A DNA stretch of 64,000 nt, taken from contig NZ_CP089391.1 in assembly GCF_027594865.1 (NCBI RefSeq), positions 1,890,501-1,954,500 on the forward strand. The letters are read 5' to 3'. The notes under the pieces were generated by a model. It was not told the DNA's origin, made no database searches, and saw nothing but the letters and a program-made list of their open reading frames with translations. Shown one piece after another: positions 55,876 to 63,168 of the stretch. This stretch comes from Bradyrhizobium xenonodulans (GTDB lineage: Bacteria > Pseudomonadota > Alphaproteobacteria > Rhizobiales > Xanthobacteraceae). The translations under genes were made by a program, and so were the position numbers. Positions within the stretch are counted from its first letter, which is position 1, and every line of letters starts with the position of its first letter.

Positions 55876-55955
55876 GTAGGATGGGTAGAGCCCTTGCGAA
55901 ACCCATCACCTTCGTCCCGAATTTGATGGGTTTCGCTTCGCTCTACCCATCCTAC
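55876..55955. repeat. Dispersed palindromic repeat, family D
   Basis: GTAGGATGGGTAGAGCCCTT then GCGAAACCCATCA on the left; TGATGGGTTTCGCTTCGCTC then TACCCATCCTAC on the right. The arms pair strongly. One copy in the window. It sits between the 37-aa and 74-aa genes. Confidence 0.88.
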
Positions 55956-55980
55956 AGGCTGTCGAATTGCCAGGACCGGA

Positions 55981-56205
55981 CTACTTCCGCAGCAGTTCGC
56001 TCAATGCCGCCGTCGCCTCGGCGCAGCGGATGTCGTCGATCTCGCGTGACAGGCTGAGCGCGCTCGATCTCAGTTCTTCGACCTTCCAGCTCTCCGGATG
56101 TTGGCTTTCGAGCTGACCGAGCCGCTTGTTCAGATCGTCCAGTCTCGACTGGAGCTGCGAGACGCTGGCGGTCCCATTCACTTTCCAAACGCGCTGTGCA
56201 CGCAT
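55981..56205 (-). CDS. Hypothetical coiled-coil protein (74 aa)
   Basis: A 74-residue protein, mostly one or two amphipathic helices with a heptad-like pattern (LQSRLDDLNKRLGQLESQ and SLSREIDDIRCAEATAALSELLRK). It has a basic N-terminus. AAGGGA lies about 8 bases upstream of the ATG at 56205. No domain is recognised. It could mediate oligomerisation. It is the last gene before a 1.1-kb region with no protein gene. Confidence 0.58.
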   Translation of the reverse strand: MRAQRVWKVNGTASVSQLQSRLDDLNKRLGQLESQHPESWKVEELRSSALSLSREIDDIRCAEATAALSELLRK

Positions 56206-56372
56206 CGTAGTTCCCTTGGCTTATCTCACGGCGTTGTGAGAGCGGTTCGTGGCCGGAATGGGAGTTTGTTTTGTCCGTCTTCAGTCCGTGGGGAACCGTT
56301 GCAGATTGGCAACGAAAGTTCCCGGACATTTGGCGCGCGGTCGGGCGAAAAGGCTTCGGCGAGATCATCGCG

Positions 56373-57030
56373 TTGCCCGACGGGCAAAACACCTGCAAGG
56401 CTGTCAATCCGCACGCGTGAAAATATTCCGCTTTACCGAAATTCGGTTTTGTCGTATGTGTCGCCCATCCCGGCTCATCCTTGAGGGGCGATCTTGTGGT
56501 CGTCATTTTCGCGAGCCGGGCTTGCGGTGGACGCGGCAGCGTCGGCACGAGATGGAGCGGGCAGGGCGGGTAGTCCCTGTGAGCCCGAAACCGTGTGCGG
56601 ACGAACGGCGCTGTCAGGCTTCGTCTCGTCTGTAAGTTTCCGGCTCCGTCGACAGGGCCGGGAAAACTGCGGCGAAATGGCGGGCCGTGCGTACGGCAAA
56701 ACCGTGTGGTCCTGGCCGTCGTTGCTACGGTCAAGCTTTCGCGGAGGTGTGTGCGAGCCCAACCGGGCGGACAGCATCATCCAATTCGCGAAGGCGAGGG
56801 AGGCCAGAGGGAAAGTTCGGCTCCCGGGAGAGCACGGCATAAGCCGTCCGACCATCGCGCAGGGAAGGCCGAGTGATTGGCACCACCTGTATGCTGCTGT
56901 GCGGTTTCCTGCGCTACATCTTCGCGCAGCGGACCGCGGGTGCGAGGTCAGCACCCGGCCTTCCCTGCGCCCTCTTGGCTCAAGAGGGGAGAGATGAAGC
57001 AAAGCTCGGGCGGAATGCGTCGCGAGGATG
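56373..57030 (+). ncRNA. Large structured repeat element, candidate non-coding RNA
   Basis: The gene-free stretch 56206-57349 includes this element of about 650 bp. It opens with TTGCCCGACGGGCAA (56373-56387) and has a possible promoter, TTTACC-N17-TATGTG (56432-56460). Further hairpins include GCCGTGCGTACGGC (56685-56698) and ACGGCATAAGCCGT (56834-56847). The arms GCGCAGGGAAGGCCG (56857-56871) and CGGCCTTCCCTGCGC (56956-56970) match perfectly over 15 bp with an 84-nt loop, followed by CCTCTTGGCTCAAGAGG (56971-56987). Translations in several frames resemble junk ORFs often annotated in Bradyrhizobiaceae, so a repeated RNA-like element is more likely than a gene. Strand is inferred. Confidence 0.5.
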
Positions 57031-57090
57031 CGAAAGCATGTCTGCAAATTCAAATGCGAGCTGGAAGAGCGACGCTGCTGCCTCATACGC

Positions 57091-57177
57091 CGTCATTGCG
57101 AGCGAAGCGAAGCAATCCAGAGTCTTTCTGCAGAGGGATTCTGGATTGCTTCGTCGCAAGGGCTCCTCGCAATGACG
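57091..57177. repeat. Dispersed palindromic repeat, family B copy 2
   Basis: Left arm CGTCATTGCGAGCGAAGCGA then AGCAATCCAG; right arm CTGGATTGCTTCGTCGCAAG then CTCGCAATGACG. It is the same family as 7182-7260, in the same orientation. Confidence 0.88.
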
Positions 57178-57207
57178 ATGTGGAGAGGGCGTGGCCCACA
57201 CGCCGCT

Positions 57208-57265
57208 CTCGTGCCCCGGACGCAGCGCCGCACCACTACATGCCGCAGCGCGTCCGGGACACGAG
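57208..57265. repeat. Inverted repeat, family G
   Basis: CTCGTGCCCCGGACGCAGCG on the left and GCGCGTCCGGGACACGAG on the right around a CACCACTACATG loop. It is the last repeat before the tetR promoter. I see no further feature in 57266-57320. Confidence 0.75.
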
Positions 57266-57320
57266 ACCTGATGACGCCGCTGCCGAACCTTATCCCCATT
57301 CACAACTCCGTGTCTTTATT

Positions 57321-57337
57321 CGGAAACGATCATTCCC
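57321..57337. promoter_or_regulatory. TetR operator upstream of tetR
   Basis: CGGAAACGATCATTCCC, ending 12 bp before the tetR start. It matches the complement of the site at 57986-58002 in 16 of 17 positions. Both flank the regulator gene, so they are its likely binding sites. Confidence 0.75.
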
Positions 57338-57349
57338 TATTATCCCGCA

Positions 57350-57970
57350 ATGCAAAAAACCGCCCGCCGCTCCCCGCCTGCTGCCCAGCCACCCGGCCGT
57401 CCCCGGGAGTTCGACATGGACACCGCCCTCGACGGGGCGGTGCGGGTGTTCTGCGAGCGCGGCTATCATGCCACCTCGATCGGAGATCTCACCGCGGCGA
57501 TGCGGCTTGCCACCGGCAGCGTCTACAAGGCGTTTCGCGACAAGCACGCCGTGTTCGTCGCCGCCTTCGAGCGCTATGCCATGGTGCGCGGGGAGCAGAC
57601 CCGCAGCGCGGCCGCGCGCGGTGCCAATGGCCGCGAACGCTTGCGTCTGGTGCTCGAGTCCTATGTCGAGCACTCGCAGGGCAACGAAGGGCGCCGCGGC
57701 TGCATCGTGGTCGGCAGCGCCGTCGAGCTGTCGGCGGTCGATCCGGTGATCCGCGCCCGCGTCAGCGCCCAGCTCAAGAGCAACGAGAGCTTCATCGCCG
57801 GCCTCATCCGCGAAGGCCAGGCCGACGGTTCGATTCCGGACCATGTCGCGGCCGACGACACGGCGCGTCTGATGATCTGCATCACGCAGGGCCTGCGCGT
57901 CGTCGGCAAGGCGCGCCTGCCGCTCGACGGGATGCGCCTGGTCGGTGTCGCGATGAAACTGCTCACCTGA
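57350..57970 (+). CDS. TetR-family transcriptional regulator
   Basis: A 206-residue regulator. The N-terminal helix-turn-helix (about residues 35-65: RGYHATSIGDLTAAMRLATGSVYKAFRDKHAVF) follows a Pro-rich start and GRPREFDMDTALDGAVRVF. The C-terminal ligand-binding domain includes GCIVVGSAVELSAVDPVIRARV. It probably represses the MFS exporter gene 54 bp downstream and itself through the repeated operator. The inducer is unknown. The ATG at 57350 is the first codon after the operator. Confidence 0.93.
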   Translation: MQKTARRSPPAAQPPGRPREFDMDTALDGAVRVFCERGYHATSIGDLTAAMRLATGSVYKAFRDKHAVFVAAFERYAMVRGEQTRSAAARGANGRERLRLVLESYVEHSQGNEGRRGCIVVGSAVELSAVDPVIRARVSAQLKSNESFIAGLIREGQADGSIPDHVAADDTARLMICITQGLRVVGKARLPLDGMRLVGVAMKLLT

Positions 57971-57985
57971 TTTCTTGCCATATTA

Positions 57986-58002
57986 GGGAATGATCGTTCC
58001 CG
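57986..58002. promoter_or_regulatory. TetR operator in front of the MFS exporter gene
   Basis: GGGAATGATCGTTCCCG, a near palindrome (GGGAA / TTCCC) in the 54-bp gap between tetR and the MFS gene. It is the inverted counterpart of the site at 57321-57337 with one mismatch. Confidence 0.75.
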
Positions 58003-58024
58003 ATCTTCCAGGAGGCCGCACGTC

Positions 58025-59218
58025 ATGACGATGAATGCCACGATCGAGACCGCGCCCGGGCCGGATGCGGTGTCGCAGCGACTGACCTTCGTGCTGGCCG
58101 CGGCCTGTGGCATGGTCGCCGCCAACATCTACTATGCCCAGCCGCTGATCGCCCCGATCAGCGCCGCGCTCGGCCTGTCGCACGCAGCCAGCGGGCTGAT
58201 CGTCACCATGACGCAGATCGGCTACGGCGTGGGGCTTCTGTTCATCGTGCCGCTCGGCGACCTCGTCGAGAACCGCGCGCTGATCTGCTCCGTCATCATG
58301 CTCGGCGCGGCAGCCCTGCTCGCCGCCGCGTTCGCGACGCACGCGCTGCCGTTCCTGATCGCCGCGCTGTTCATCGGGCTCGGCTCGGTCGCGGTGCAGA
58401 TCATCATTCCCTACGCCGCGCATCTCGCACCTGACGCCATCCGCGGCCGCGTGGTCGGCAACGTCTCGACCGGGTTGATGCTCGGCATCATGCTGGCGCG
58501 GCCGGTGTCGAGCTTCGTCACCGCAGCGCTGTCTTGGCACGCGGTGTTCTTCGTCTCGGCCGCGCTGATGATCGTGCTCGCCGCCGTGCTGTGGATGACG
58601 CTGCCGAAGCGCAAGCCGGTCGCGCGCATGCATTACGGCACGCTGCTGCTGTCGATGCCGCATCTGGCCCGGACCACGCCGCTGCTGCGGCGCCGTGCGC
58701 TCTATCAGGCGAGCCTGTTCGGCGCCTTCACCCTGTTCTGGACGGTGGCGCCGCTTCAGCTCGCGGGCGAATTCGGCTTCTCCCAGCGCGGCATCGCGCT
58801 GTTCGCACTGGCCGGTGTCGCCGGCGTGTTCGCAGCCCCGATCGCGGGACGGCTCGCGGACAGTGGCCATAGCCGAATCACGACGCTGGTCGCGATGCTG
58901 CTCACCGCCGGCGGATTCCTCGTGACCTATGTCGGCGCGCCCGGCACGATGCTGAACCTCGCTTGCCTGGTCGTCGCCGCGATCGCGATCGATATCGGCG
59001 TGCATGGCAATGTCGTGCTCGGCTTCCGCGCCATCTTCGTGCTCGGGCACGAGCACCGCAGCCGCCTCAACGGCCTCTATATGGCGACGTTCTTCGCGGC
59101 CGGCGCGGCCGGCTCCGCAATCGGCGCCTTCGCCTTCGCGCTGGGCGGCTGGATGCTGGCATCGGCCATTGGCCTTGCGCTGCCCGTTGCGGGCCTGATC
59201 TATGCGGCAACAGAGTAG
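58025..59218 (+). CDS. MFS efflux transporter (AraJ/EmrD-like)
   Basis: A 397-residue 12-helix transporter. The first helix starts after QRLTFVLAAACGMVAANIYYAQPL. A loop-2 motif reads GDLVENRALICSVIMLG, and the second half has RLADSGHSRITTLVAMLL. It looks like a drug/metabolite exporter of the AraJ/EmrD group. AGGAGG lies about 9 bases before the ATG, giving a strong translation signal. A TetR gene and operator precede it, so it is probably induced by a compound the regulator senses. Confidence 0.9.
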   Translation: MTMNATIETAPGPDAVSQRLTFVLAAACGMVAANIYYAQPLIAPISAALGLSHAASGLIVTMTQIGYGVGLLFIVPLGDLVENRALICSVIMLGAAALLAAAFATHALPFLIAALFIGLGSVAVQIIIPYAAHLAPDAIRGRVVGNVSTGLMLGIMLARPVSSFVTAALSWHAVFFVSAALMIVLAAVLWMTLPKRKPVARMHYGTLLLSMPHLARTTPLLRRRALYQASLFGAFTLFWTVAPLQLAGEFGFSQRGIALFALAGVAGVFAAPIAGRLADSGHSRITTLVAMLLTAGGFLVTYVGAPGTMLNLACLVVAAIAIDIGVHGNVVLGFRAIFVLGHEHRSRLNGLYMATFFAAGAAGSAIGAFAFALGGWMLASAIGLALPVAGLIYAATE

Positions 59219-59360
59219 TGGTACGATTGTGTGCTCTCGCCCGTTTACCAAGCCCTGGATACGAGGCCCCGGACCGTAAGATTTCCGTCTCGCGGTTTCG
59301 CGGCGGCTGTAGTACTTTGGTCGCAAGCGGGCCCGGTTAACGGGCGGCAGGGGGAGGCTG

Positions 59361-59780
59361 ATGAGGCGTGCGGGACTGGTTGGCGTACCGCGAGTACGGC
59401 CATGGTCGTGGCAGGCATTTCTGCTGGGATTTGTCGTCATCGCGGCGTCGGCCGCGCTTGAAGGCGTCTGCGTCGCGTTCGGCGCAAAGCTCTATTTCGC
59501 GGCGTTCCTGCCCGGCCTGTTCGTGCTCGGCCTCGTCGCGGGCGCACCGGCGGCGGCGTTCGCCGCGTTGCTCACCATTCCGCTGGTGTGGTGGGCTTTC
59601 ATCCCGCCTTTCTTCGAGTTCAATTCCCTGACCAGCGCCAACACGGATTCCATCAACCTGTTCTGCCTGCTCGCCGTGCTGCTGATCGGCCTCGCCGATC
59701 TCTGCCGCGAGACGATGGCCATGATCAGCCGCGGCGGGCTGAAGCGGTCGGGCGAGAGCGCGGCAACGAATTCGCAATAA
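59361..59780 (+). CDS. Hypothetical membrane protein (139 aa)
   Basis: A 139-residue protein with about four hydrophobic helices: WQAFLLGFVVIAASAALEGVCVAFG, LYFAAFLPGLFVLGLVAGAPAAAFAALLTIPLVWWAFIPP and NLFCLLAVLLIGLADL. The layout resembles the DUF4118-type sensor membrane module of histidine kinases, but no kinase domain follows. GGGGGAGG is just before the ATG. It has a short polar C-terminus. Function not assignable. Confidence 0.7.
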   Translation: MRRAGLVGVPRVRPWSWQAFLLGFVVIAASAALEGVCVAFGAKLYFAAFLPGLFVLGLVAGAPAAAFAALLTIPLVWWAFIPPFFEFNSLTSANTDSINLFCLLAVLLIGLADLCRETMAMISRGGLKRSGESAATNSQ

Positions 59781-59916
59781 ACCGGCCGCGCGCGGGAAGC
59801 TGCGTTGCGCCCGCGCAACAGTCCGGCAACCATTCGACAGCTTGCCGCGCGGCGCTAACTTTTCGAAAAAGATTTGGCCGCAGTTTCTCCCCCGGGAATA
59901 CGAGGGAGTTTTCGAC

Positions 59917-60126
59917 ATGAACGGCCAAATCAACGGTCATGCCATCTTTGAGAACGTGCGCCGCTATCGCGGCATCGCATCGCTCTATCGCCAGACCGCT
60001 GCATTCCGCCCCGGCCAGCGCTGGTCGCTGCTGGAGCAGGCGAGCGAGTGGGAAGCGCGGGCGCTGTCGGAGCTGGAAGCCTATTTCGCGACGCGCGCGG
60101 ATTACGCCGGCCCGCTCGCGGCCTGA
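59917..60126 (+). CDS. Hypothetical protein (69 aa)
   Basis: A 69-residue soluble protein: MNGQINGHAIFENVRRYRGI, then a central RQTAAFRPGQRWSLLEQASEWEARALSELEAYFA helical region. The ATG at 59917 has GGGAG about 9 bases upstream; the in-frame start at 59842 is less likely. It resembles small conserved rhizobial proteins but I recognise no domain. It is convergent with the methyltransferase gene. Confidence 0.65.
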   Translation: MNGQINGHAIFENVRRYRGIASLYRQTAAFRPGQRWSLLEQASEWEARALSELEAYFATRADYAGPLAA

Positions 60127-60136
60127 TCGTTAACCA

Positions 60137-61369
60137 TCACGGCACGATGGTGAGATCGGGCGCAGGCACCACGAACTGCCCGCCCCACGTGCGGACCTCC
60201 GCCAGCTGGGCGATGACCTCGTCCCTCAGATTCCAGGGCAGGATGAAGACGTAATCGGGCCTCGCCGCGACCAGCGCTGCGGGATCGCGGACCGGCAGAT
60301 GCGTCCCCGGCAGCAGCAGGCCCTGCTTGTGCGGATTGCGATCCACGGTGAACGGAATCATCTCGCGCGTGACGCCGCAATAATTGAGCAGCGTGTTGCC
60401 CTTCGCGGGCGCGCCATAGGCCAGCACCGACTTGCCCGCGCGCCGCGCCGCGCGAAGAAAGTCGCGGATCATCGCGCGCTTCGTCGCAACGCGCTGCTGA
60501 AAATCAAGATAGGTCTCGGGCTCGCCAAGCCGCGCCATCGCCTCGCGCCGGCGCAACGTATCGAGCGCGGATGAAGACTTGCGATGCGCAGCGTCCGTGC
60601 AGACGTGCAGGCGCAGCGAGCCGCCATGCGTCGGCAACTCCTCCGCATCGAAGACGTGCAGGCCATGCGCGCGAAAAACCGTCTCGAGGGTCGCGAGCGA
60701 GAAGTACGACAGATGCTCGTGATAGATCGTGTCGAACTGCACCTGCTCGATCAGCTGTAGCAGATGCGGGAGCTCCAGCGTGATGCGCCCGGTGTCGGGC
60801 AGGAGAATGCGCAGGCCCGCGACGAAGTCGTTGATGTCAGGGACGTGCGGCAGCACGTTGTTGGCGACGATCAGGTCGGGGCTGTGGCCTTCGGCGCGGA
60901 GGGCTGCGGCGGTATCGCGGCCGAAATAGCAGGTTTGGGTCGTAATGCCCCGGGCGCGTGCAGCGGCCGCAGGTCCGCCGGCTGGCTCGACGCCGAGCAC
61001 GCGGAGGCCGGCGCGCAGAAAATATTGCAGGAGATAGCCGTCGTTGCTGGCGATCTCGATCACCTCCGATGCCGCGTTGAGGTTGGTACGAACGATCATC
61101 TCATTGGCGTAGGCCTCCGCGTGCCGCAGCCAGCTCTCGGAATAGGAGGAGTAGTAGAGATACCGGTCGAAGATGTTCGCCGCCGGCTCGAACTGCGGGA
61201 GCTGGACCAGTCCGCAGCCGCGGCAGGCATAGGCGTGCAGCGGATAGGCGGGCTCGAGGGCGTCCGCGCGCTCGGGCGGCACGAAGGAATTCGCCAAAGG
61301 CGACAGGCCGAGATCGACGAAGGTTTCGTCGAGCCTCTCGACGCAGAAGCGGCATCGATGCCTGGCCAT
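60137..61369 (-). CDS. SAM-dependent sugar C-methyltransferase (zinc-binding N-terminal domain)
   Basis: A 410-residue protein of the NDP-deoxysugar C-methyltransferase type. An N-terminal zinc-binding domain (about residues 5-60) has CRFC and CRGCGLVQLPQF cysteines. A class I SAM domain (about residues 85-260) has VIEIASNDGYLLQYFLRAGLRVLGVEPAGG, and a C-terminal domain (residues 270-400) includes LAYGAPAKGNTLLNY. It methylates a ketosugar carbon. The start ATG at 61369 precedes the first zinc Cys. It is divergent from the RmlC-like gene and probably decorates a polysaccharide. Confidence 0.88.
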   Translation of the reverse strand: MARHRCRFCVERLDETFVDLGLSPLANSFVPPERADALEPAYPLHAYACRGCGLVQLPQFEPAANIFDRYLYYSSYSESWLRHAEAYANEMIVRTNLNAASEVIEIASNDGYLLQYFLRAGLRVLGVEPAGGPAAAARARGITTQTCYFGRDTAAALRAEGHSPDLIVANNVLPHVPDINDFVAGLRILLPDTGRITLELPHLLQLIEQVQFDTIYHEHLSYFSLATLETVFRAHGLHVFDAEELPTHGGSLRLHVCTDAAHRKSSSALDTLRRREAMARLGEPETYLDFQQRVATKRAMIRDFLRAARRAGKSVLAYGAPAKGNTLLNYCGVTREMIPFTVDRNPHKQGLLLPGTHLPVRDPAALVAARPDYVFILPWNLRDEVIAQLAEVRTWGGQFVVPAPDLTIVP

Positions 61370-61418
61370 GGGGGGCGCCTTGTTGTGCCGCTCTGCGTCG
61401 GCTGCTAGTGATTCCTCC

Positions 61419-61437
61419 GGAACCACAGACGTTCCGA
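61419..61437. promoter_or_regulatory. Perfect palindrome between divergent sugar genes
   Basis: CGGAAC-N7-GTTCCG is a perfect 6-bp inverted repeat with 7-bp spacing in the 154-bp divergent region. It may be an operator for both directions; no regulator is adjacent, so this is a guess. Confidence 0.4.
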
Positions 61438-61523
61438 CATCGCCGTGCGCGATGCAACGAAAAAGCAAATTGCGTTCGGGGAAGGATGGGCGCGAACGGC
61501 GCCGCAACGAGGGGGCGCCTGAC

Positions 61524-62048
61524 ATGAAGTTCACCCCGTTGAAACTGCCGGGGGTGTTGGAAATCGGGATCGAACCGGAGATCGATGCGCGCGGATTCTT
61601 CGCGCGGCTGTTCGACCTTGAGGCCTTCGCGGCGCACGGCCTGCCGACGCATTTCGCGCAGCACAGCCTGTCTCACAACGAACGCGCCGGCACCTTGCGC
61701 GGCCTGCACTACCAGGCGGGAGGGCTGGAGGCCAAGCTGGTGCGCTGCGTTGCCGGCCGCGCCTTCGACGTGATCGTCGACCTGCGCCGATCGGGGCCGA
61801 CCTATGGACAATGGTGTTCGGTCGAGCTCGCTGCCATCAGCCACAATGCCGTGTTCATTCCCGCCGGATGCGCGCACGGCTTCCAGACGCTCGTCGACGG
61901 CACCGAGCTGATGTACCAGATCGACGTGGCTTACGACGCGCAAGCCGCGGCCGGCATTCGCTGGGACGATCCGTCGCTGGCGATCGCCTGGCCGCTTGCC
62001 GATCCCATTCTGTCCGCGCGCGACCGTGCGCTGCCCTATCTCACATGA
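61524..62048 (+). CDS. dTDP-4-dehydrorhamnose 3,5-epimerase-like protein (RmlC family)
   Basis: A 174-residue cupin epimerase. The active His is in GTLRGLHYQAGG (near residue 61), the later Asp/Tyr region is VDGTELMYQIDVAYD, and FIPAGCAHGFQTL is the family signature. It epimerises C3/C5 of a 4-keto-6-deoxysugar nucleotide. GAGGGG precedes the ATG at 61524. Its stop overlaps the next gene's ATG (ATGA). With the methyltransferase it suggests branched or rare deoxysugar synthesis for surface polysaccharide. Confidence 0.9.
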   Translation: MKFTPLKLPGVLEIGIEPEIDARGFFARLFDLEAFAAHGLPTHFAQHSLSHNERAGTLRGLHYQAGGLEAKLVRCVAGRAFDVIVDLRRSGPTYGQWCSVELAAISHNAVFIPAGCAHGFQTLVDGTELMYQIDVAYDAQAAAGIRWDDPSLAIAWPLADPILSARDRALPYLT

Positions 62049-62942
62049 AGCGGGTGCTGGTCACAGGCGCGTCCGGATTCATTGGCCGTGCGCTGGTGCC
62101 TGTGCTGCTCGATTACGGCTACGAGGTCCACGGCGTTGCGCGCGCGCCGCAGCCGCAGACGGCCGGTGTTGACATGGCACGCGGCCGACCTGCTGACCGA
62201 TGACGGCCGTGCTCACGTGCTGTCCGCCGCGACGCCGACGCATCTGGTTCATCTCGCCTGGGAAGCGCGGCCAGGGCGTTATCGCGACGACCCCGTCAAC
62301 CGGCTCTGGGCGGAGGCGAGCATCGACCTGCTTGCACATACGCAAGCAGGCGGTGTCGTCCGGATCCTCGGGATCGGAAGCTGCCTCGAATACGGGCCGC
62401 AAACCGGCTTGTGCGATGAAGGCACCAGCGTATGCCGGCCCACGACCCTGTACGGACAAGCCAAGTTCGCTACCGCCGAAGCCTACATCGCGGCCCGGGC
62501 GGCCTGGGGCCGCGTGTTTTTCCCGTTCGGCCCGCACGAGCCGGACGCGCGTCTCATCCCATCGCTGATCCGGAGCCTCCGCGCAGGACAGGACTTCGCC
62601 TGCTCGCATGGCGCGCAGCTTCGCGACGTCGTCTATGTCGAGGACCTCGCGCAGATGATCGCCGCCGTCCTCGACAGCGAGCTGATCGGCGCAGTCAATC
62701 TCGCCAGCGGGGAGCCGCGCAGCCTGCGCAGCGTGGTCGAGCATTTCGCCGATCGCGTGGGTGCACAGCACCTGGTCAGGTTCGGCACCGTCGATGCAAC
62801 GGGCGTCGACGCCGCGCCGATCATTGCCGCCGATGTTGGCCGCCTCCGCAGCGTGACTGCGGGCGTGCCGGTCATTGGATTTGCGGAGGGCGCTGACCGC
62901 GCTCTCGCATGGTGGCTCGATCGCCTGCCGGGGAGGGGGTGA
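62045..62942 (+). pseudogene. NAD-dependent epimerase/dehydratase, frameshifted
   Basis: The first 43 codons (MKRVLVTGASGFIGRALVPV and onward) are in one frame and carry the GXXGXXG dinucleotide motif. After GVD the frame would continue to a stop near 62203. The rest, from WHAADLLTDDGRAHVLSA, is open in the next frame to 62942. It contains the SDR YXXXK region (LYGQAKFATAEAYIAARAAWGRVFFPFGPHEPDARLI). Removing one base at about 62174 rejoins the two into a roughly 298-residue SDR. It could be a true pseudogene or a sequencing error. It overlaps rmlC-like by 4 bp, so it is the second gene of that unit. Confidence 0.85.
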
Positions 62943-63064
62943 CGTGCCGTTGCCTCGCCGTGAGCGCACGGCAAAACAGCACCCGTGGCAATTACGGTGT
63001 TGTCTCGCTGCCCGCGTGTGCTAGCAACGCGCCCAGATTTCCTTCAATTGGGCCGGGGCAAGCG

Positions 63065-63157
63065 ATGATCACCTTCAACCGCATCTTCACGACGGAGCGT
63101 CTGCTCCAGATCATCGTGATCCTTGCCGCGACCATCGCCATGAAGCTGATGGGGTGA
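63065..63157 (+). CDS. Small hydrophobic protein (30 aa)
   Basis: A 30-codon gene, ATG 63065 to TGA 63155-63157: a basic start (MITFNRIFTTERLL) followed by a hydrophobic helix (QIIVILAATIAMKLM). It lies in the gap between the epimerase and the LysR gene. The Shine-Dalgarno is weak (GGGGCAAG). It is a plausible small membrane peptide with no known function; it may not be translated. Confidence 0.4.
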   Translation: MITFNRIFTTERLLQIIVILAATIAMKLMG

Positions 63158-63168
63158 GTATTAGCGGG

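Noticed and set aside
56475..57086. Several overlapping frames of 90-200 codons in the 56.2-57.3 kb gap
   Set aside because: None has a family match by eye. The same DNA is full of stems and repeats, and the translations look like the false ORFs seen in similar repeats elsewhere.
62082..62203. A programmed frameshift in the epimerase gene
   Set aside because: The site has no slippery heptamer or homopolymer and no stem just downstream, so mutation or a sequence error is simpler.
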